64,000 bases of DNA, taken from contig NZ_CP110005.1 in the NCBI RefSeq assembly GCF_025947225.1, positions 868,001 to 932,000 on the forward strand, read 5' to 3'. The DNA comes from Flavobacterium sp. N2270 (GTDB taxonomy: Bacteria > Bacteroidota > Bacteroidia > Flavobacteriales > Flavobacteriaceae). Shown in pieces: positions 35,322 to 43,300 of the stretch. Within the stretch, counting starts at the first letter, position 1. Every line of letters starts with the position of its first letter. The translations under genes were made by a program, and so were the position numbers. Under the pieces are notes generated by a model. The model did no database searches. It worked only from the letters and a program-made list of their open reading frames with translations, and was not told the DNA's origin.

Positions 35322-35440
35322 CGTCAGTTCGAGTGTTTTTTGTGTAGTAAAACGGAACAAAAAATGTATCGAGAACCGTTTTTAATAAATTTTTTTCTTG
35401 TTCTTGATATAATTTTCTTCTAAAATCACTCGAACGGACG
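35322..35440. repeat. 119-base imperfect inverted repeat between convergent genes
   Basis: Left end CGTCAGTTCGAGTGTTTTT pairs with right end AAAATCACTCGAACGGACG (17 of 19), and inside, TATCGAGAAC pairs with GTTCTTGATA with one G-T pair. It lies between the stops of the flavoprotein and TspO genes. From memory, hairpin repeats with the CAGTTCGAGTG end are scattered in Flavobacterium spacers. It may also serve as a two-way terminator. Confidence 0.7.
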
Positions 35441-35476
35441 AAAAATCATCATTAAAAACTTAATTATAAATCAGTA

Positions 35477-35953
35477 TTACCAATTCAACACTAAAATACT
35501 AACGGTTAAAATAGTAGCAAAACTTACCCAGGCCATATACGGAACCAATAACATTGCTGCTTTTTTGTCAATTTTTTTGAAAATTAAATACGTTTCGTAA
35601 ATCACTAAAAGTAAGATTACAATTTCAATTGAAGCTAATAAAACATTGCAAAGTCCGAAAAACAAATACGACCAAAGTGCATTTAAAGCTAGTTGTACAA
35701 TAAAAAATAACAATCCTTTTTTGACCAATTCTTTTTGCTCTGTAATTTTACCCCAAATTAATCCAGCAGAAACTCCCATCATAATGAAAAGCAATGTCCA
35801 AACAGGTGCAAAAACCCAATTAGGTGGATTAAAAACAGGTTTTTCTAATGTTGGATACCAAGTGGCAATTGACGATTGAGTGACTAAACTTGATAAGTAG
35901 CCAACAGCCAAACAGATGATTACGAAATACGCTATTTTTAAATACTTGTTCAT
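35477..35953 (-). CDS. TspO/MBR family membrane protein
   Basis: 158 residues with five hydrophobic segments and the family motifs: WYPTLEKPVFNPPNWVFAPVW after the first helix, LLFIMMGVSAGLIWG, ALNALWSYLFFGL and the C-terminal YMAWVSFATILTVSI. TspO binds porphyrins and tryptophan-rich-pocket ligands; roles in tetrapyrrole handling and stress have been proposed. Single-gene unit, divergent from mvaD. Confidence 0.92.
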   Translation of the reverse strand: MNKYLKIAYFVIICLAVGYLSSLVTQSSIATWYPTLEKPVFNPPNWVFAPVWTLLFIMMGVSAGLIWGKITEQKELVKKGLLFFIVQLALNALWSYLFFGLCNVLLASIEIVILLLVIYETYLIFKKIDKKAAMLLVPYMAWVSFATILTVSILVLNW

Positions 35954-36013
35954 GAAATGCTAATTTTGATGCAAATTAACGATTATTCCAATAAACTAAT
36001 TCATCTAAATTGG

Positions 36014-36021
36014 TATTTTTG
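36014..36021 (+). promoter_or_regulatory. TAnnTTTG promoter box for the mvaD operon
   Basis: TATTTTTG, 16 bases before the mvaD ATG. Confidence 0.55.
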
Positions 36022-36037
36022 CATAAAATAAACGATT

Positions 36038-37153
36038 ATGTTAACTGAAAAGGATTTTATTGCAACCCAATTTTCTTCTGTTGAAAAAGCAAACTTTAAA
36101 TGGAGTGCGCCAAGTAATATTGCTTTGGTAAAATATTGGGGAAAGAAAGAAAATCACTCGAGCCAAAATGGCGAACAGGCGAAGCAAATTCCTGCAAATC
36201 CTTCTATCAGTTTTACGTTGAACAACTGTAAAACGATTACTTCTTTAGCAGTAACTAGGAAAACAGACAATTCTGAAATTACATTCGATTTATTTTTTGA
36301 AGGCAAACCCAAAGAAGATTTTAAACCTAAAATTTTAAAATTCTTTCAAAGAATTGAGCAATATTGTCCTTATATAAAAGAATATCATTTTGTAATTGAT
36401 ACCGAGAACACATTTCCACACAGTTCGGGAATTGCGTCTTCTGCTTCGGGAATGGCAGCAATAGCCATGAATATAATGAGTTTAGAAAAAGAACTTAATT
36501 CAACAATAACAGATGATTATTTTTATCAAAAAGCTTCTTTTTTAGCCAGATTAGGTTCGGGAAGCGCGTGTAGAAGTGTAAAAGGCGAAGTGGTAATTTG
36601 GGGAAGACATTCAGTAACTGAAAATTCATCTGATTTATTCGGAGTTCCATTTGAAAATTTACATGCCAATTTTAAAAATTACCAAGACACTATTTTATTA
36701 GTAGATAAAGGTGAAAAACAAGTTTCAAGTACAGTGGGTCACAATTTAATGAAAGGACATCCATTTGCTGAGCAAAGATTTGAACAAGCGCACACAAATT
36801 TGTCAAAAATTAAGGCAATTTTATCATCTGGAGATATTGAAGAATTTGTTAAAATTGTAGAAAGTGAAGCCTTGACTTTACATGCTATGATGATGGCTTC
36901 GATGCCTTATTTTATTTTAATGAAACCAAATACTTTAGAAATTATTAATAAAATTTGGAGTTTTAGAAATGCAACGCAAACTCCAGTTTGTTTTACATTG
37001 GATGCAGGTGCAAATGTACATGTTTTGTATCCAGAAAATGTAAAAGATAAAGTTTTGCAATTTATTAACAATGAATTAGTTGGCTATTGCCAAAACGAGC
37101 AGTACATTTGTGATCAAATTGGAAATGGAAGTCAATTGATAATGAATAATTAA
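36038..37153 (+). CDS. mvaD: diphosphomevalonate decarboxylase
   Basis: 371 residues of a GHMP-kinase-fold enzyme that converts mevalonate 5-diphosphate to isopentenyl diphosphate. Recognised from SAPSNIALVKYWGKKE, FTLNNCKTIT, the phosphate loop FPHSSGIASSASGMAAIAM and ARLGSGSACRS; the catalytic aspartate lies in CFTLDAGANVHVL. The last codons (after IGNGS) and the stop come from the left arm of the inverted repeat that bounds the next gene, so the native C-terminus may have been altered. First gene of an isoprenoid operon. Confidence 0.94.
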   Translation: MLTEKDFIATQFSSVEKANFKWSAPSNIALVKYWGKKENHSSQNGEQAKQIPANPSISFTLNNCKTITSLAVTRKTDNSEITFDLFFEGKPKEDFKPKILKFFQRIEQYCPYIKEYHFVIDTENTFPHSSGIASSASGMAAIAMNIMSLEKELNSTITDDYFYQKASFLARLGSGSACRSVKGEVVIWGRHSVTENSSDLFGVPFENLHANFKNYQDTILLVDKGEKQVSSTVGHNLMKGHPFAEQRFEQAHTNLSKIKAILSSGDIEEFVKIVESEALTLHAMMMASMPYFILMKPNTLEIINKIWSFRNATQTPVCFTLDAGANVHVLYPENVKDKVLQFINNELVGYCQNEQYICDQIGNGSQLIMNN

Positions 37154-37165
37154 CAGTTGATAATG
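37134..37165 (+). repeat. left inverted repeat of the four-helix-bundle element
   Basis: 32 bases beginning AATTGATAATGAATAAT; 26 of 32 match the reverse complement of 37512-37543. The arm contains the mvaD stop (37151-37153) and the ATG of the four-helix-bundle gene (37163-37165). Confidence 0.65.
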
Positions 37166-37513
37166 GAGAAGAAAAACGTTATTAAAGACAAAACTTTTGA
37201 GTTTGCTAAAGAAATTGTATATCTTTATAAAGATTTGGCTGATAAAAAAGAGTTTGTTTTGTCTAGACAATTGTTGCGTTCAGGTACGTCAATTGGTGCA
37301 AATGTTCGTGAAGCAGAACATGCACAGAGTAAAGCCGATTTTATTCATAAGCTATCAATTGCTCTTAAAGAAGCAAATGAAACAGAATATTGGTTAGATT
37401 TGCTGTTTGAAACAGGCTTTTTAAAAGAAGAGTGTTTTCAAAATAATAAATTAAAAATAATTGAAATATTAAAGTTACTTATCAGTATAATAAATACTTC
37501 AAAGAAACAATAA
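37163..37513 (+). CDS. four helix bundle protein (23S rRNA intervening-sequence family)
   Basis: 116 residues from MEKKNVIKDKTFEF; a TTG two codons earlier is less likely. It has the family signature LSRQLLRSGTSIGANVREA and the helix SIALKEANETEYWLDLLFETG. Relatives occur inside 23S rRNA intervening sequences of spirochaetes and as scattered small genes in Bacteroidetes; their role is unknown. Here it sits inside an isoprenoid operon, bounded by 32-bp inverted repeats that hold its start and stop codons. That suggests recent insertion. Confidence 0.9.
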   Translation: MEKKNVIKDKTFEFAKEIVYLYKDLADKKEFVLSRQLLRSGTSIGANVREAEHAQSKADFIHKLSIALKEANETEYWLDLLFETGFLKEECFQNNKLKIIEILKLLISIINTSKKQ

Positions 37514-37543
37514 TTATTAATTGTCCATTATTAATTATCAATT
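37512..37543 (-). repeat. right inverted repeat of the four-helix-bundle element
   Basis: The reverse complement begins AATTGATAATTAATAAT and mirrors 37134-37165. It covers the end of the four-helix-bundle stop codon and ends 7 bases before the mevalonate kinase ATG. Confidence 0.65.
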
Positions 37544-37550
37544 AAAAGAT

Positions 37551-38489
37551 ATGAAAGGCCCTTTATTTTATTCTAAAATATTACTTTTTGGCGAATACGG
37601 AATTATAGAAGATTCGAAAGGATTGTCTATTCCTTATAATTTTTACAAAGGAACTCTAAAGGTTTCTGAAAACCCTTCAAACGAAGCTATTAAGTCTAAC
37701 GAAAGTTTATTGCGATTTGCATCTTATTTAAGTCAAATGCAAAAAGATAAACCAGAATTGGTTTCTTTTGATTTGGCTGCTTTGAAAAACGATGTTGCTA
37801 GCGGAATGTATTTCGATTCTAGTATTCCTCAAGGATATGGAGTAGGAAGTAGTGGGGCTTTAGTTGCTGCTATATATGATAAATACGCAACAGATAAAAT
37901 CACGGTTTTAGAAAATCTAACGAGAGAAAAATTATTGAAATTAAAAACAATTTTTTCTAATATGGAATCTTTTTTCCATGGTAAAAGTTCTGGATTAGAT
38001 CCTTTAAACAGTTATTTAAGTTTACCTATTTTAATTAATTCTAAAGATAATATTGAACCAACAGGAATTCCTTCTCAAAGTGTTGATGGTAAAGGAGCTG
38101 TTTTCTTAATAGACTCAGGAATTGTTGGTGAAACTGCACCTATGGTTACTCTTTTTATGGAAAGTTTGAAAGATAATGGGTTCCGTAAAATGTTAAAATC
38201 TCAATTCATAAAATATACTGATGATTGTGTGGAAAACTTTCTACACGGAGATGTTAAATCACTTTTTGCAAATACAAAAAAACTATCTAAAGTTGTTTTA
38301 AGTCATTTTAAACCAATGATTCCAGAACAATTTCACCAAGTTTGGCAAAAAGGCATTGATACAAACGATTACTATCTTAAGCTTTGTGGTTCTGGTGGTG
38401 GAGGTTACATTTTAGGCTTCACCCAAGATATCGATAAAGCAAAAGAATCTTTAAAAGACTATAAATTAGAAGTAGTTTACCAATTTTAA
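37551..38489 (+). CDS. mevalonate kinase-like GHMP kinase
   Basis: 312 residues from MKGPLFYSKILLFGEYG. The frame is open 10 codons further but those are inverted-repeat sequence. GHMP kinase motifs: KILLFGEYGII near the start, the phosphate-binding loop PQGYGVGSSGALVAAIYD, and the third motif KLCGSGGGGYILGF near the end. With mvaD upstream and a prenyltransferase downstream, mevalonate kinase is the best call; phosphomevalonate kinase is an alternative. The stop abuts the next ATG directly. Confidence 0.88.
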   Translation: MKGPLFYSKILLFGEYGIIEDSKGLSIPYNFYKGTLKVSENPSNEAIKSNESLLRFASYLSQMQKDKPELVSFDLAALKNDVASGMYFDSSIPQGYGVGSSGALVAAIYDKYATDKITVLENLTREKLLKLKTIFSNMESFFHGKSSGLDPLNSYLSLPILINSKDNIEPTGIPSQSVDGKGAVFLIDSGIVGETAPMVTLFMESLKDNGFRKMLKSQFIKYTDDCVENFLHGDVKSLFANTKKLSKVVLSHFKPMIPEQFHQVWQKGIDTNDYYLKLCGSGGGGYILGFTQDIDKAKESLKDYKLEVVYQF

Positions 38490-39410
38490 ATGCTGTCAAG
38501 AAAAGCTAAATTATTAATAACTAAAATCTTCAGTTTATTTTCTGTTGTTAGAGGTTATAATATTTGGGTTATTGCATTAGCACAATATCTATCTGCAATA
38601 TTTATTTTAGCAACTGACAGACGGGCTCTTGATGTTTTGTTAGATGTGAAGTTGTTTTTAATAGTAATGGCATCTTCGTTAACCATTGCTTCAGGTTATA
38701 TTATTAATAATTTTTATGATAGTAAAAAAGATTTAATTAATCGCCCTAGAAAAGCAATGATAGATAGACTAGTAAGTCAAGACACTAAACTAAAAGTTTA
38801 TTTTTCTATTAATTTATTTGTTGCCTTTTTAGCCAGTTTTATATCGTGGAGAGCCATTTTGTTTTTCTCTGCTTATATTTTTATTATTTGGTATTATTCT
38901 CATAAGTTAAAGAAGTTCCCTTTTATTGGAAACCTTGTTGCTGCTCTTTTAGCCGTTTTACCTTTTTTTGGAGTATTAATGTATTTTAAGAATTTTTATA
39001 GTGTTGTATTTGCTCACGCTACATTTTTATACCTACTGATTTTGATAAGAGAATTTGTAAAAGATTTAGAAAATATCGAAGGTGATTTAGTATCAAACTA
39101 TAAAACAATTCCAGTTTTATATGGAGAAGTAAGAGCAAAATATATTATTACTATTTTAACTGCTTTAACGATTATTCCAGTTTACTTTTTAATAGATGTT
39201 TTTGATGTTGGCTATATGGATATTTATTTTTATATCAGTTATTTAGTTCTTATATTTTTCTTATTAAAACTTTGGAATTCAAAAACTAAACAAGATTTTT
39301 TAAAACTTCATTTTTTAATTAAATTAGTTATTGTAGCAGGCGTTTTTTGTATTGTTTTAATAGAACCTGAGGTTTTGTTGCACGGAAAAAAATTGATATC
39401 CACATATTAG
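38490..39410 (+). CDS. UbiA family prenyltransferase (geranylgeranylglycerol-phosphate transferase-like)
   Basis: 306 residues with eight or so membrane segments. The two Asp-rich UbiA motifs are present: INNFYDSKKDLINRPRKA and FVKDLENIEGDLVSNYKT. It resembles the Bacteroidetes proteins annotated as geranylgeranylglycerol-phosphate geranylgeranyltransferase, an enzyme of archaeal-type ether lipids, but the true acceptor in bacteria is not settled. It starts right after the mevalonate kinase stop, so precursor synthesis and prenyl transfer are coupled. Confidence 0.88.
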   Translation: MLSRKAKLLITKIFSLFSVVRGYNIWVIALAQYLSAIFILATDRRALDVLLDVKLFLIVMASSLTIASGYIINNFYDSKKDLINRPRKAMIDRLVSQDTKLKVYFSINLFVAFLASFISWRAILFFSAYIFIIWYYSHKLKKFPFIGNLVAALLAVLPFFGVLMYFKNFYSVVFAHATFLYLLILIREFVKDLENIEGDLVSNYKTIPVLYGEVRAKYIITILTALTIIPVYFLIDVFDVGYMDIYFYISYLVLIFFLLKLWNSKTKQDFLKLHFLIKLVIVAGVFCIVLIEPEVLLHGKKLISTY

Positions 39411-39421
39411 TTATATCTTTG
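39393..39421 (+). promoter_or_regulatory. promoter for the pseudouridine synthase gene (TTG-N18-TATCTTTG)
   Basis: TTG at 39393-39395 (inside the end of the UbiA gene) and TATCTTTG at 39414-39421, 18 bases apart, fit both consensus elements. The start codon at 39440 follows by 18 bases. Confidence 0.65.
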
Positions 39422-39439
39422 CAAAAAATATATTAAGAA

Positions 39440-40324
39440 ATGACTCGTCATCAAGGAGATAACAGTAAGAAAAAAGGAACCTCAGCAAGACAAGGTGGAG
39501 CTAAAAAACCAAGTACTTCTAGAGGAAATGCGCCGATAAGAAAAACGGCATCAAAATTTGCGACTAAACCAGGGGAGCAAAAAGCACCAAAAGCACCAAA
39601 AGCGCCAAAAAACCCAGATGAAATAAGATTAAATAAATACATTGCCAATTCAGGGATGTGTAGCCGTAGAGATGCGGATATTTATATTCAGAGCGGAAAT
39701 GTTAAGGTAAACGGAGTTCCAGTAACCGAAATGGGTTATAAAGTGAAATTAACCGATGTGGTTCAATTTGATGGAACAACCATTACACCTGAAAAGAAAG
39801 AATATCTTTTATTGAATAAGCCTAAGAATTTTTCAACAGTAAATGATGAGAATAGAGGTGATTCAAATGTGTTGGAATTGGTAAAAGGAGCTACTAAAGC
39901 TAACTTACAGCCTGTAGGAAGAATGGATAAAACCACAACGGGTTTGTTGTTATTTACTAATGATACTGATATTATTACCAAATTTACATCACCAAATCAA
40001 AGATCATCTAAGTTATATCAAGTAACTTTAGATAAAAATCTTAAGTATGATGATTTGGAAAAAATTTCAAATGGTTTAACAATTGACGAATTTAGAGTTT
40101 ACGTTGAAGAAGTAACTTATATAGAAGATCAGCCTAAAAGTGAAATTGGTATTAAGATGAAAACTGCCAATGTTAAGATAGTCCGTAAAATATTTGAACA
40201 TTTAAAATACAATGTAATTAAATTAGATCGTGTTACTTTTGCAGGTTTAACAAAGAAAAATTTACCAAGAGGAAATTGGAGATTTCTAACAGAACAAGAA
40301 ATTATCAATTTAAAAAATAGTTAA
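39440..40324 (+). CDS. 16S/23S rRNA pseudouridine synthase (RsuA/RluB/E/F family)
   Basis: 294 residues. Residues 1-55 are a Lys/Ala/Pro/Ser-rich basic tail (KAPKAPKAPKNPDEIRLNKY at its end), residues 56-115 an S4 RNA-binding domain (IANSGMCSRRDADIYIQSG), and the rest the pseudouridine synthase domain with the catalytic aspartate in LQPVGRMDKTTTGLLLFTND. The target rRNA position cannot be told from sequence. It has its own promoter inside the preceding gene and a strong terminator. Confidence 0.92.
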   Translation: MTRHQGDNSKKKGTSARQGGAKKPSTSRGNAPIRKTASKFATKPGEQKAPKAPKAPKNPDEIRLNKYIANSGMCSRRDADIYIQSGNVKVNGVPVTEMGYKVKLTDVVQFDGTTITPEKKEYLLLNKPKNFSTVNDENRGDSNVLELVKGATKANLQPVGRMDKTTTGLLLFTNDTDIITKFTSPNQRSSKLYQVTLDKNLKYDDLEKISNGLTIDEFRVYVEEVTYIEDQPKSEIGIKMKTANVKIVRKIFEHLKYNVIKLDRVTFAGLTKKNLPRGNWRFLTEQEIINLKNS

Positions 40325-40358
40325 AAAAAGACCGAGTTTTTACTCGGTCTTTTTTTAT
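40323..40358. terminator. bidirectional terminator
   Basis: Stem of up to 15 bp, including GACCGAGT / ACTCGGTC, loop TTTT, with A and T tails. It serves the pseudouridine synthase and the convergent T9SS type B gene. Confidence 0.85.
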
Positions 40359-43300
40359 CTTATTAAGGAGAAGTGAGCTCTAAATATTTTTTCTTGCCCT
40401 TCATATATATAATTTACATTGAACCAATAATCAGTTGAAGGAAGTTTTTTGCCATTATAAGTTCCATCCCAACCCGTTCCATTTGGCGAAATTTGTTTGA
40501 TTAATTTTCCATACCTATCAAAAATTGATATTATTGATTCAGGATGGTCAATTGCTAAGTCAAATATGTTCCATGTTTCATTTGTAGCATCACCATTTGG
40601 TGTAAAATATCTAGGATAGTTAATTACTGTAGCATTTAATATAAAATCACCACAATATCCAAAAATATCTCTTACCGTTATTATATGTTCACCTGAACTA
40701 ACATTGGTAAATTGATTACTTGTTTGAAATTCTCCGTCGTCTAATTGGTAAATATATGTACCAATTCCATTCTCAATATTTATTGTAATTACTGCAACAT
40801 TATCAAATGGTTCACTAACACTTACTGTTGCAGTTGCAGCGCTTGATTGCTCAACTAAAACAGTGGTAGGTTTGTAATTACAATCTGGAGGATTGTCGGC
40901 TAATACTTTTATAGTAACTACATCATAAGTTCCTGCTGTAGTTGCAAGATAAGTTGGGCCAGTTCCCATTAGATTTCCGTTTAAATACCATTCTACAGTA
41001 AAATCAGCAGGATTTAAACCAGAATCTAATAATAATGGCGATATGGTTACGCTTGGATCATTAGCATCAACACAAATAATACCACCAGCAATAGTTAAGT
41101 CTAATAATGGATAAACGGTGAATTGAAACGTTTCTTCATCAGAACATATAACAGTTCCATCAATAGTAGTTTCGGCATAAACCCAAACAATATGCGTTTC
41201 TGGTGATGTAGAATTATTTGTAAAAGTATAATTTGAAGGATTTATGATATTGGCTGTGTTTCCACCAGATTGACTATAATAATTTACAGTATATGTTCCG
41301 GTTGTCACAACAGGTATTACTGGTAAAGCTGGCAGTGTATATACACCACAATAATTTTGATTGTTTAATGCAGCATAGCTTGGCAATACTGGTGTTTCTA
41401 ATATAGAAACAGTAAAATACTGTTCATCTGGACAATTAATTAAAAACCCATCGTCATTAACAGCATATAAACATATTGTTTGAGGAGTTGGTGTATTTGT
41501 TGAATTAAATACATAAGTGTTTGGATCAATAATTGGTCCGGTTGGATCATTTAAATGAAATTCTATATGATATAAGGCTTGAGCTCCTTCTGGAGGAAGA
41601 TGGTTTAATAGGTTTGCATCTAACATTGCACTATCACAAGAAACGATATCGTCAATAGGAGGTAAATTAACTCCATTAAATAAAATTTGAAATCTTTTAT
41701 CAACTCTACAGCCACTTACATTATCTTCATAATAGAAATAAAAAGTTTCAGTTGTTGTGAATTCAATATTTGGGTCTACAAGCACGCCTGTTCCGTTTGG
41801 ACCATCAGGTTCTGTGTAATAAGCTCCAACTGCAGGTGTTGCTAAAAAGTAAGGATTACATTCTGGTCTACTAGAAGCATACTGATACAAGTCGGGAAAA
41901 GGAGAAATTGTAATTGTGAAAGGATCTTCATTAAAACAAGTTCTTGTTGTTCCGTCTGCATTATTGTGAATTATTTCATTGTATATATAATAAGTTCCTG
42001 GTGAAATTCCACCTGTTAAATTTATAATGCCTCCAGCGCTTAACGTACTTTGTCCAGGAACAGTTGGCCCTCCTGATAAGGTATAATAAGTTCCGTTTGT
42101 TAATGTTGGTAAAATATATTCACCACAATAGTTGCCGTCGTCTATTGTATCAACTGGAACTTGCGGGTAAATTGTAATATTATAATTTAAAAATTCAGCA
42201 CAATTTGAAGCGTCAGTAACATTAGCGTAAAAATAAACGACTTGAGAAGAAGTTATTGGGTCTGCTTGATTAATTGGGTTTCCACCACCATTTGGAGCGT
42301 CAAAATATCCGCCAAATGATAATAAAGGGAGAGTGTATGTTTCACAAGCAAAAATATTTCCAAAAATATTAGGGTCAATTATATTTACTTGAAAAGAATT
42401 TTGGTCATCACAAACTTGAGGATTTCCGTTCACATCTATGTATGGAGCGGTGTTATAAACATAAATAGTTTCTGAAGTGTTTATTACTTGACCAACAGGA
42501 TAATTTGTTCCTGTTCCTCCAGATCCAGTATAATACATGCCGTTTGTAAGTGGAGGTAATGTATATGAATTGCATCGAGTTTCATCGATTGGTGTATCTA
42601 CAAGCGGAATAGGGTGAATGTTAATATCGAAACGTTCATCTCTACATGGAGTCCCGGTAGGAACTTCTGCATAATAATAGATAGTTTCAACAATAGATGA
42701 TTGTGTATTGTTGGTAAAGGTGGTTCCAGTAGGAATTAAAGTTCCAGTTCCGCTTGGCCCACCAAGAGCAGTATAGAATGCCCCAATTCCATAAGGTGGA
42801 TTCGGAACTATAAATTCACCACAATTATCAAGTATTGGAACATACTCATCTACAAAATATAGTTCAAAATTACTTTCATTTGTACAACCGTTTGCATCTG
42901 GACCTGAAAAAATATAATAAGTACCACCTTGGTCAATTTCATCGCCTGAATTAAATTGAATTTGACCAGGAGTAGTTGGTCCACCAGAAAGTAAATAATA
43001 GGTTCCGTTTGTGATTACTGGTAAGAAATAAGAATGACATTCTTGAATATTGGTAAGTGTATCGACTAATGGTAATGGATAGACTGTAACCACCACGCTA
43101 GTTACATCAAAACAATTAGGATTGGTTACGTCTTCAATTCTAAACCAAAATGTATATGTAGTTGATCCCGATGGTATTGTGCCAATATTTCCAATAGCAC
43201 CAGTACCGGCAATTGCATTTGTTTGGTTATTATAATATGTTATGATTGTTCCAGTTTGGCCGTTTTCTACCTCGGTATTGTGAGTGCTTAAATCATAAGT

